From Bacteroidales bacterium (GTDB lineage Bacteria > Bacteroidota > Bacteroidia > Bacteroidales > WCHB1-69): a stretch of DNA of 11,005 nt. Numbering within the stretch: position 1 is the first letter of the stretch; the number at the start of each line of letters is the position of its first letter. Below, piece by piece: positions 1-5,285 of this stretch. The notes beneath the pieces were generated by a model. That model searched no databases. It saw nothing but the letters and a program-made list of their open reading frames with translations, and was not told where the DNA came from. The stretch is from the NCBI GenBank assembly GCA_031257735.1, contig JAIROC010000054.1, forward strand, positions 1 to 11,005, in the 5' to 3' direction. Position numbers and translations under genes: made by a program.

Positions 1-26
1 TGCGGACTTGAGCTGCAATGATGTTA

Positions 27-56
27 TTGCCCGTAGGGCAAGCATATCAATAGAAA
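27..56 (+). repeat. CCCGTAGG-type dispersed repeat, copy 1
   Basis: The copy reads CCCGTAGG (30-37), five variable bases, CATATC (43-48), AA, then TAGAAA. Its left end forms a perfect hairpin, TTGCCC-GTA-GGGCAA, at 27-41. Related copies lie at 2735-2764 (opposite orientation) and 10822-10894. The repeat sits just beyond the truncated RhuM gene fragment. It is too short to code for anything and looks like a REP- or MITE-like element. Confidence 0.65.
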
Positions 57-73
57 ACAGCTTCGTCCCTTCT

Positions 74-105
74 CGTTCGGATTATCCTCGCAGGTTCTAC
101 CTGCG
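74..105 (+). repeat. AGGTTCTACCT hairpin repeat, variant copy
   Basis: The segment starts with CGTTCGGA (74-81), as in the copy at 2784, and contains the hairpin CGCAGGT-TCT-ACCTGCG (89-105). The core AGGTTCTACCT is shared with the copies at 171-230 and 2784-2843. The next stem pair outward is C-G here and G-C in the other copies, so pairing is preserved although the bases differ. It lacks the second hairpin of the fuller copies. Confidence 0.55.
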
Positions 106-166
106 CAGTAAAAAGAATATAAAAAAATAACAAATATCAGTAGTATAGGTTGAAATAGAAAACGTA

Positions 167-361
167 TTAAAAATAAATGCAGGCATAGCCTGCTTGGATA
201 GAGCGAACGAGGTAGAACCTCGTCCGAACGGGGGGTCGTCCTTTAGCAAACAATTGTCCCATTTGAGTTTGCGTAAGCCAAACAGACTCGTCTTCTAAAT
301 GAACGTCAATTTTAATAACGCCGCCGGGTGATTGATAAATTAAGATTTCGCTGTTTGTCAT
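167..361 (-). pseudogene. Truncated RhuM-family protein (N-terminal remnant)
   Basis: The first 42 residues resemble the amino end of the Virulence_RhuM family: an EILIYQ segment at 5-10, IKIDV at 16-20, then SVWLTQTQMGQLFAKGR at 26-42. Full members are usually more than 300 residues and are found near mobile elements, toxin-antitoxin loci and defence islands; their biochemical role is unclear. Here the homologous part ends near position 236, where the frame runs into the double-hairpin repeat and stops after 22 unrelated residues. No remainder of the gene is visible in bases 1-166. The start is ATG at 361, ten bases after the DUF1828/DUF1829 stop, so it was probably the third gene of that operon. 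Assignment rests on a short N-terminus only, and a related Fic- or BRO-like accessory protein is possible. Confidence 0.6.
171..230 (-). repeat. Double-hairpin repeat, copy in RhuM fragment
   Basis: Two consecutive hairpins are visible: GCAGGC-ATA-GCCTGC (179-193) and ACGAGGT-AGA-ACCTCGT (207-223), flanked by AAATAAAT and CGAACG. In reverse complement the block matches 2784-2843 over about 60 bp, with only about five mismatches, four of them clustered between the hairpins. The copy lies where the RhuM reading frame loses its family resemblance, so it is either the insertion that broke the gene or the boundary of a deletion. Confidence 0.75.
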
Positions 362-371
362 TGTCTATTCT

Positions 372-1160
372 TTATGCAATTAATTTTTCTAACATTTTGG
401 GTTGATGACGCTGACTCCACATAACAACATCAGCGCCTTTGCTTTCAAGAGCGCCTATATACTCCGATTTTAATTCCTTATCAACATCATTTATGATTGC
501 CAATCCTTTTAATTGTTTACCTGATATTTTTTCTCTAGCATCTTTAATATCTCCCCAACCAAACAGAAATGTTGGCACATTCATTTTGTTGAGCGAATTA
601 AATGATTTAATAACTACCTCTTTCTCTCTTCCAGCAATTTGAAAATCGAATATAAATTCTATCCCTGTATTACCTTTGGCTATAAATTGAGGTGTATGTA
701 TAATGTTCTGTTCGTCAAAAAATGCTTTTACATCCTCTCTAAACAATGAAGATACCGTATGTTTAGCCAACATTGCCATATCTGATATTTCGGATATGGC
801 ACATAATAGATTATGTTTTTTTTGGTTAAAGTCCTTTTCATTTCCTTCTGTTTGAAGTTCATTATTATTCAAAGTGATATCATAATTCAATAATATCATA
901 TCCAACCATTCTTTTCTTTTTGAAGATTGAGTAAGAGAAGAGCCTGTAAGTTTTAAATTAGAAAGAGTTTGCCTATCATCTGACAATATAATCCTGCCAT
1001 TATTCAATTTTGCGTATATTTCAATATTATCATTGAATAAACCTAAAAAAGGTGTAGTTATAGTATACCAACCCGTTTGCTCATCTTTCAAGACTTGCGT
1101 TTTGTCCCGAAGCCAATTGTAATATTCGGCTATACTGTTATTTATCCAATTATCATTCAT
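372..1160 (-). CDS. DUF1828/DUF1829 domain protein
   Basis: This 262-residue protein of unknown function looks like the DUF1828 plus DUF1829 architecture. The N-terminal part (roughly residues 25-120) has the TPFLGLFNDNIEIYAK and GRIILSDDRQTL segments expected of DUF1828. The C-terminal part (roughly 145-260) has the FIAKGNTGIEFIFDF and MNVPTFLFGWGDI stretches that I associate with DUF1829. There is no signal peptide or membrane segment, so it is probably cytoplasmic. Its ATG lies inside the stop of the upstream DUF6978-like gene (ATGA at 1157-1160), a typical sign of translational coupling. The frame is intact. Members occur sporadically, often near mobile DNA, which fits an accessory role; a defence or toxin-antitoxin role is only inferred. 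The domain names come from memory of the families and should be confirmed by profile search. Confidence 0.75.
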   Translation of the reverse strand: MNDNWINNSIAEYYNWLRDKTQVLKDEQTGWYTITTPFLGLFNDNIEIYAKLNNGRIILSDDRQTLSNLKLTGSSLTQSSKRKEWLDMILLNYDITLNNNELQTEGNEKDFNQKKHNLLCAISEISDMAMLAKHTVSSLFREDVKAFFDEQNIIHTPQFIAKGNTGIEFIFDFQIAGREKEVVIKSFNSLNKMNVPTFLFGWGDIKDAREKISGKQLKGLAIINDVDKELKSEYIGALESKGADVVMWSQRHQPKMLEKLIA

Positions 1161-1680
1161 ATAAGTAAAGTATTTATACTGATTTTGGTTTCTATATTAA
1201 TCGTTTTTGCAAACAGGTTTATTATATTCGCAAATGTTTTATTAAAATCATTTTTCGCAATTGTTTTTATTGCAAATTCATCATCCGTCAAAGGAATTGC
1301 CAAGCAAGGGATGGAAAACCTTGAATATAATAATGAATGTGATTTCCTGTTAATTGCATCCCAATATATGGATGAAATTTTTCAGGAACATTTTCATTAA
1401 TGGTTTGTGGGTTTGTATGTCCACTGTTATAATCAATGCGTAACAAGCCTGTTTTGCTATCATTCTCCTGAAAATGCAAACTAATACGTAAAGTATTTTT
1501 AGTACTTTGGGTGATTTCCCATAAAAAGGAAAACTCTCCATCTTTCTCTGATAATAATTCAAAACGCTCTTCAAAAGGAAATTTTTGGGTTATTGTCATT
1601 TGTGATAGCAACTTATTGTTCCTAACGATTTTCTTTGGTAAACCTAACAGATAATCCGATTGTTCATTTGTTATATTCAT
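1157..1680 (-). pseudogene. DUF6978-like gene with one-base frameshift
   Basis: The frame from ATG 1680 gives 130 residues, ending at a TGA at 1288. It contains the pattern I recall from DUF6978 proteins: LLRIDYNSGHTNP, then GNHIHYYIQGF, then LAW. Families of this kind continue with WAxPL. Adding one base near 1300 gives LAWAIPLTDDEFAIKTI and a continuation of 47 residues, ending at a TGA (1157-1159) that overlaps the next gene's ATG as ATGA. The repaired gene would be 174 residues. The restored motif, the extra 43 open codons beyond the premature stop and the exact ATGA junction all show that the original reading frame ended there. The lesion is either a real one-base deletion (one G lost from a TGGG run) or an assembly error. 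Function unknown. It starts 94 bp after the yebC stop and could be transcribed with yebC. Confidence 0.72.
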
Positions 1681-1774
1681 TTCAGGATATAATTATAAAA
1701 TATCAAATCAATAAAAATGAGATAACTCCAACGGGAGATTTCGTCCATGAAGAAAACATTGTTCACTAGGAATA

Positions 1775-2485
1775 TTATTTCATATTATGAAAAACATTTG
1801 TAACATCTTCGTCTTCTTCTATTCTGTCTATTAATTTCTCTACTTCTTTTCGTTGTTCCTCTGTAACTTCTTTGGTGTCGTTGGGAATGCGTTCAAATTG
1901 GAAAGATTTTATTTCAAAGTTATTTTCTTCCAGATATTTTTGAATAGGACCAAAACTCTGAAACTCGGCAAAGATCATGACCTCACCTTCTTCTTCAAAG
2001 ACTTCTTCGCCACCAAAACCAATTAATTCCAATTCGAGCATTTCTAAATCCATATCCGATTTGGCTACAATTTTAAAACTGCATTTTCTATCAAACATAA
2101 AATCCAACATGCCTTGCGTGCCTAAAGAACCATTGAACTTATTAAAATACGACCGAATATTAGCGACAGTTCGTTGCGGATTATCGGTTGCTGTTTCGAT
2201 AACGAGAGCAATTCCATACGGTGCATATCCTTCGTATGTAATTTCTTTGTAATCGGAAATATCTTTTTCAAAAGCCCGTTTGATTGCGCGTTCTATATTT
2301 TCTTTCGGCATATTTTCCGAACGTGCATTCTGTATCAACAAACGTAAACGTGGATTGGTAGAGGGGTCTCCTCCACCCGTTTTGGCTGCCATCGTTATTT
2401 CTCTCCCTAATCGCGTAAATACACGCGCCATATTTCCCCAACGTTTGAATTTTCTCGCTTTTCTGTATTCAAATGCTCTTCCCAT
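1775..2485 (-). CDS. yebC: YebC/TACO1 family translation factor
   Basis: This 236-residue protein covers the whole YebC/PmpR (TACO1) family, long annotated as a transcriptional regulator. More recent work on members of the family points to a role on the ribosome, helping translation through proline-rich stretches. The N-terminal helical domain shows the family block around residues 36-71: TGGGDPSTNPRLRLLIQNA followed by MPKENIERAIKRA. YEGYAPYGIALVIE and DNPQRTVANIR form the start of the second domain, and the acidic C-terminal part closes it. The protein is presumably cytoplasmic. The start is ATG at 2485, because the family's usual N-terminus (MGRAFEYRK) follows directly. A TACTTTTG box lies 32 bp upstream, so it probably has its own promoter. 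No defects are visible. Confidence 0.95.
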   Translation of the reverse strand: MGRAFEYRKARKFKRWGNMARVFTRLGREITMAAKTGGGDPSTNPRLRLLIQNARSENMPKENIERAIKRAFEKDISDYKEITYEGYAPYGIALVIETATDNPQRTVANIRSYFNKFNGSLGTQGMLDFMFDRKCSFKIVAKSDMDLEMLELELIGFGGEEVFEEEGEVMIFAEFQSFGPIQKYLEENNFEIKSFQFERIPNDTKEVTEEQRKEVEKLIDRIEEDEDVTNVFHNMK

Positions 2486-2516
2486 AAGTAACTTCTATCT
2501 TTAATGATTTTGATTG

Positions 2517-2524
2517 CAAAAGTA
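2517..2524 (-). promoter_or_regulatory. Bacteroidota-type -7 box upstream of yebC
   Basis: Read on the minus strand this is TACTTTTG, an exact match to the TAnnTTTG -7 element of the housekeeping sigma factor in Bacteroidota. It lies 32 bases before the yebC ATG, which suits a short leader. No clean TTTG -33 box is seen at the usual distance; the upstream DNA is T-rich. Confidence 0.55.
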
Positions 2525-2584
2525 CAAAAAATAAACTTACGAAAAAAAGAAAAAAATACGAAAGCATGAAAGCGCTTTCCTTAA

Positions 2585-2618
2585 TTGAAAATTGAAAATT
2601 GAAAATGAGCTGACGCAC
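2585..2618. repeat. TTGAAAA heptamer tract (3 copies) with GCTGACGCAC tag
   Basis: Three perfect tandem copies of TTGAAAA occupy 2585-2605. They are followed at 2609-2618 by GCTGACGCAC. The same ten bases, in reverse complement, stand beside the ATTCATA tract near 10780. The tract is in the opposite orientation to the TTTTCAA tracts at 2846, 5251 and 8799. Confidence 0.65.
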
Positions 2619-2734
2619 AAAGGCACGAAAGAAGTTCCATAGGAGATTCATAAATTGCATTATAGTAAATATGTAATGAATTGTTCAAAATACATGAACC
2701 CTCTACGAGGTTTTGGTCTGAGGAACGACTATAT

Positions 2735-2764
2735 TTTCTATTGATATGTATTTCCTACGGGAAA
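2735..2764 (-). repeat. CCCGTAGG-type dispersed repeat, copy 2
   Basis: On the minus strand it reads CCCGTAGG, AAATA, CATATC, AA, TAGAAA, matching copy 1 (30-56) in all constant blocks. Its end again folds, here as TTTCC-TACG-GGAAA (2751-2764). The stem bases differ from copy 1 on both sides, so pairing is kept. It lies next to a double-hairpin repeat, the same pairing of repeat types as at the left end of the window. Confidence 0.65.
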
Positions 2765-2783
2765 AATTTCTGACGTCGCTCTT

Positions 2784-2843
2784 CGTTCGGACGAGGTTCT
2801 ACCTCGTCCGCTCTATCCGTGTAGGCTATGCCTGCATTTATTT
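2784..2843 (+). repeat. Double-hairpin repeat, intergenic copy
   Basis: The strong hairpin CGGACGAGGT-TCT-ACCTCGTCCG (2788-2810) has a perfect ten-base stem. It is followed by the weaker AGGC-TAT-GCCT hairpin (about 2823-2833) and by ATTTATTT. It is the inverted counterpart of 171-230. It lies between the yebC promoter and the ispG stop, where it could also act as a terminator or mRNA 3' end stabiliser for ispG, although no U-tract follows on the minus strand. Confidence 0.72.
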
Positions 2844-2845
2844 CA

Positions 2846-2882
2846 TTTTCAATTTTCAATTTTCAATTAATGAAGTTTTCAA
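2846..2882. repeat. TTTTCAA heptamer tract at the ispG 3' end
   Basis: Three tandem TTTTCAA units (2846-2866) and one separate unit (2876-2882) end two bases before the ispG stop codon. Similar tracts overlap the stop codons of the radical SAM gene (5251-5285) and the glycosyltransferase gene (8799-8819). Confidence 0.65.
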
Positions 2883-2883
2883 T

Positions 2884-4539
2884 TTAATCAACCCAATCTC
2901 CATTATCTTTAATTAATTGGATAAGCATTTCGACTGCATTATTTTCATTCAGGTTTCGATATACGGGATGTTTACCTTTGTATAGTGTAATTTTACCTTT
3001 GCCGCTTCCTACAAAACCATAATCAGCATCAGACATTTCTCCCGGTCCATTTACAATACATCCCATAACAGCTATTTTTAACCCTTTGAGATGTGATGTT
3101 TTTTCTTTGATGATATTTAGAAATGTTTCGATATTGTATTGTGTTCGTCCACAAGAAGGACAGGAAATAAATTCGGCTTTACTGTAACGCAAACCACACA
3201 CCTGAACAATATCCAAAGACAATTGATAACACTGTGCTGCCGGAAAATGAATATTTTCTATCCAAATACCATCCGCAAGTCCATCTATGGCTAAGACTGC
3301 CATATCAATACTTGCGCGAATATAAAACCGTTCCCAATTGGATTCCTTATAGGTTCGCTTGAAAACAACAGGATTATCAAACGATTTTGTATACAGTTTT
3401 CTCCAATGAATGATGGGAAAATCATCATCGCTGTCCGCTAAAAGGATGCAATTATTCGGAAAAAATGCTTCTGGAGTATGGATGACATGAAAATGTTCTT
3501 CTTGTGGATGTTTGTCTGTGATTTCCCTGTTTTTTACAGGAGAAAAAATAACAGGTTTATTATCTCCACCTATGCTATTTAGGGCTTTGCTTTCCCTTTT
3601 GACATAGTGATAGGGGTTGTAATTCGGTTTTTGTTGGGATGAGGGGATGTTCGTTTTGTTTTCTGTAAATAAAGTAGCTAACATGGAAGCAAGTGGTAAT
3701 TCATTTTCTGGATTTTCCGTTAAGGATACACGTAGCGTATCGCCTAAACCGTCCTGCAATAAAACGCCAATTCCTGTGGCTGATTTTATGCGACCATATT
3801 CACCGTTACCTGCTTCGGTTACACCGAGATGTAAGGGATAATGCCATTGTTTTTCTTCGAGCATACTTGCAAGTAAACGGACAGATTGTATCGTAATACG
3901 AATATCGCTCGCCTTCATGGACAATACCAAATTATGAAAACCAAAATCATGGCATATCCGAACATATTCCATAGCGGAAATTGCCATACCTTGTGGGGAA
4001 TTGCCATAGCGACTGATAATTCGGTCAGATAAAGAACCATGATTTGTTCCGATACGGAGAGCAGTACCATTTTGCGTACACTGACGAAGCAAAGGATGTA
4101 AACGATTGGCAATCCTTTCCAATTCTTCTTCATATTCTTTTTCGGTATAAGAGAGTTGTTTGAATTGTTTTTTGTCGGCATAATTTCCGGGATTAATTCG
4201 TACTTTCTCTACAATTTCTGCTGCAAGCAAGGCTACTTTCGGATTAAAATGAACATCAGCTATTAAGGGTATTCTATAGCCTTGTTTGTATAACATTTTC
4301 TTTATATCTCGCAGATTTTCCGCTTCGAGAATACCTTGTGCTGCTATCCGAACGTATTCACATCCTGCATTTGCTAGACGGATGCTCTGTTCTACACATG
4401 TTTTTGTATCTAAGGTATTGGTATTGGTCATGGATTGGATGCGGATTGGATAATCACTTCCCATAGGAATATCTCCTACAGTAACCGTCCACGTTTTCCG
4501 TCTATTATATGAAAAATAATCTGTTGTATAGTCGTTCAT
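2884..4539 (-). CDS. ispG: 4-hydroxy-3-methylbut-2-enyl diphosphate synthase, long form
   Basis: IspG (GcpE) is the [4Fe-4S] enzyme that reductively opens methylerythritol cyclodiphosphate to HMBPP, the next-to-last step of the non-mevalonate isoprenoid pathway in the cytoplasm. The N-terminal TIM barrel shows QSMTNTNT, ADVHFNP, VRINPGN, RIGTNHGSL, LGVTEAG, KSATGIG and GDTLRVSLTE. A divergent middle section of about 150 residues separates it from the C-terminal iron-sulfur domain; this insert is typical of Bacteroidota, chlamydial and plant enzymes. Cluster ligands are visible as CPSC (Cys460, Cys463) and MGCIVNGPGE (Cys494). At 551 residues it is somewhat shorter than many relatives of about 600, mainly in the insert. 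The ATG at 4539 fits the family N-terminus. It stands alone between two repeat-filled spacers; a TACCTTTG box at 4807 may be its promoter, which would give a leader of about 265 bases. Confidence 0.96.
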   Translation of the reverse strand: MNDYTTDYFSYNRRKTWTVTVGDIPMGSDYPIRIQSMTNTNTLDTKTCVEQSIRLANAGCEYVRIAAQGILEAENLRDIKKMLYKQGYRIPLIADVHFNPKVALLAAEIVEKVRINPGNYADKKQFKQLSYTEKEYEEELERIANRLHPLLRQCTQNGTALRIGTNHGSLSDRIISRYGNSPQGMAISAMEYVRICHDFGFHNLVLSMKASDIRITIQSVRLLASMLEEKQWHYPLHLGVTEAGNGEYGRIKSATGIGVLLQDGLGDTLRVSLTENPENELPLASMLATLFTENKTNIPSSQQKPNYNPYHYVKRESKALNSIGGDNKPVIFSPVKNREITDKHPQEEHFHVIHTPEAFFPNNCILLADSDDDFPIIHWRKLYTKSFDNPVVFKRTYKESNWERFYIRASIDMAVLAIDGLADGIWIENIHFPAAQCYQLSLDIVQVCGLRYSKAEFISCPSCGRTQYNIETFLNIIKEKTSHLKGLKIAVMGCIVNGPGEMSDADYGFVGSGKGKITLYKGKHPVYRNLNENNAVEMLIQLIKDNGDWVD

Positions 4540-4545
4540 GATGAA

Positions 4546-4704
4546 TTATGAATGATAATTCGAAATAAAACCCAGAACACCGAAGGTATTTAAAAAGACG
4601 ATGGTATGCAACAATGCTGTTATTGGTAGAAACCATACGCTTCGCTCTGGGCAGACTTCGCGACAAAACAATCCAAAAATAATTATGTTCCGTAAAAACA
4701 ACAT
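4546..4704 (-). CDS. Possible 52-residue ORF upstream of ispG
   Basis: An open frame runs from ATG 4704 to TAA 4546, seven bases before the ispG start. The product would be hydrophobic near its ends (MLFLRNIIIFGLF and LLHTIVFLNTFGVLGFI), with a charged stretch REVCPERS between. I recognise no family. It coincides with an imperfect inverted repeat (4571-4651), has no obvious ribosome binding site, and may simply be the reading of a repeat or of a long ispG leader. A leader peptide is the alternative, unproven. Confidence 0.2.
   Translation of the reverse strand: MLFLRNIIIFGLFCREVCPERSVWFLPITALLHTIVFLNTFGVLGFISNYHS
4571..4651. repeat. Imperfect inverted repeat in ispG leader region
   Basis: The outer arms CCCAGA (4571-4576) and TCTGGG (4646-4651) pair exactly. 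They continue into similar but gapped sequence: CGAAGGTAT inside the left arm, against GCGAAGCGTATGG read from the right arm on the other strand. Inside, ATGGT and ACCAT also pair. It resembles a decayed palindromic element, or a structured 5' leader of ispG. I found no other copy in the window. Confidence 0.4.
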
Positions 4705-4806
4705 AGCTAATTATAAATTATAGGTATTGATGTTAAGAGAATACAGTGAGTAATTTTCAATAATTCAATGCAATCAAAATATATCATACTATTTTTTTTC
4801 ATGATG

Positions 4807-4814
4807 CAAAGGTA
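4807..4814 (-). promoter_or_regulatory. Candidate -7 box for ispG
   Basis: The minus strand reads TACCTTTG, a perfect TAnnTTTG match, 267 bases before the ispG ATG. The region downstream has no better match. A chance hit in AT-rich DNA is possible, and no convincing -33 element accompanies it. Confidence 0.35.
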
Positions 4815-4899
4815 CATGATTTTTTTATTCACATACCAATAAATAAAAAGGATAGAAAAAGGCAAGGAGGCTGTGTAAAGACTCACAAAGGCGTCCAAA

Positions 4900-4996
4900 C
4901 AACGCCGTCATTGGTAGCGCAGCGAAGCAATCCAGAATACTCGTAATCAATTTTCTAGATTGCTTCAGTCGTGCCTCCTTCGCAATGACGGCGTTG
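4900..4996. repeat. GTCATTGCGAGCG-type inverted repeat, copy A
   Basis: The ends CAACGCCGTCATTG and CAATGACGGCGTTG (4900-4913 / 4983-4996) pair exactly. Inside are GCGAAGCAATC on the left and GATTGCTTC on the right. The loop has TCGTAATCAATT, also present in copy C at 10677-10764. The right arm carries extra bases (AGTCGTGCCTCC) also found in copy B. It is too short to encode a transposase and looks like a MITE or REP-type element. Confidence 0.75.
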
Positions 4997-5010
4997 ATTG
5001 TTGCGAAAAT

Positions 5011-5087
5011 ACTATATAGACAGACACTAATTAGAGTCTGTCTATATAGTCGGAATATTTCCGGATAATGAAGCAATCCTTATCCGA
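5011..5087. repeat. Three nested or consecutive hairpins between copies A and B
   Basis: A 15-bp perfect inverted repeat, ACTATATAGACAGAC with its complement, spans 5011-5025 and 5036-5050. Next comes CGGAA-TAT-TTCCG (5051-5063), then CGGATAA and TTATCCG (5062-5068 / 5080-5086). The first arm begins the same way as the flank right of copy B (TACTTTATAGACAG at 5221), so this block seems to be part of a larger duplicated unit. A transcription terminator role is possible but no clear U-tract follows. Confidence 0.6.
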
Positions 5088-5207
5088 CAGCACGTCATTG
5101 CGAGCGTAGCGAAGCACCCGTAAGAGCAGCGTAGCTAATCCCTAACCAAAGAACGCATTGATTGTTAGGGATTGCTTCAGTCGTGCCTCCTTCGCAATGA
5201 CGTGCTG
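5088..5207. repeat. GTCATTGCGAGCG-type inverted repeat, copy B
   Basis: The outer arms CAGCACGTCATTGCGA and, on the right, TCGCAATGACGTGCTG (5192-5207) pair well. The interior differs from copies A and C: it has its own stem, AATCCCTAAC (5138-5147) with GTTAGGGATT (5164-5173). The right arm has the same extra AGTCGTGCCTCC bases as copy A, and both are followed by ATTGTTGCGAAAATACT. Copy B therefore looks like a chimera or a diverged tandem duplicate of A. Confidence 0.72.
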
Positions 5208-5250
5208 ATTGTTGCGAAAATACTTTATAGACAGGCTCTAATTATATTGT

Positions 5251-5285
5251 ATTTCAATTTTCAATTTTCAATTTTCATTTTTCAA
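5251..5285. repeat. TTTTCAA heptamer tract over the radical SAM gene stop
   Basis: Five units in a row, the first and fourth with one mismatch (ATTTCAA, TTTTCAT). The TGA stop of the radical SAM gene (5268-5270) is inside the third unit, so the last six codons of that gene derive from the repeat. Confidence 0.65.

Noticed and set aside
2..130. Open plus-strand frame from the window edge to TAA at 128-130
   Set aside because: It runs through the CCCGTAGG and AGGTTCTACCT repeats; the predicted residues have no recognisable family and the frame is probably open by chance.
1077..1400. 107-residue plus-strand ORF with hydrophobic N-terminal half
   Set aside because: It is antisense to the DUF1828/DUF1829 start and the frameshifted DUF6978-like gene, has no homology I recognise, and its hydrophobicity follows from AT-rich codons of the opposite strand.
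1725..1742. Small CTCC-AACG-GGAG hairpin after yebC as a terminator
   Set aside because: The stem is only four pairs and is not followed by a U-tract on the minus strand, so I do not call it a terminator.
2585..2605. Heptamer tracts as a CRISPR array
   Set aside because: Units are seven bases with no spacers, and no cas genes are present, so these are simple tandem repeats.
4707..4898. 63-residue minus-strand ORF upstream of ispG, with an internal ATG at 4801 just after a TACCTTTG box
   Set aside because: It starts near repeat copy A, lacks a ribosome binding site and any recognised similarity; the box is more simply a promoter for ispG or a chance match.
4825..5076. 83-residue minus-strand ORF across repeat copy A
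   Set aside because: It is a translation of the palindromic repeat and its hairpin spacer, not a gene.
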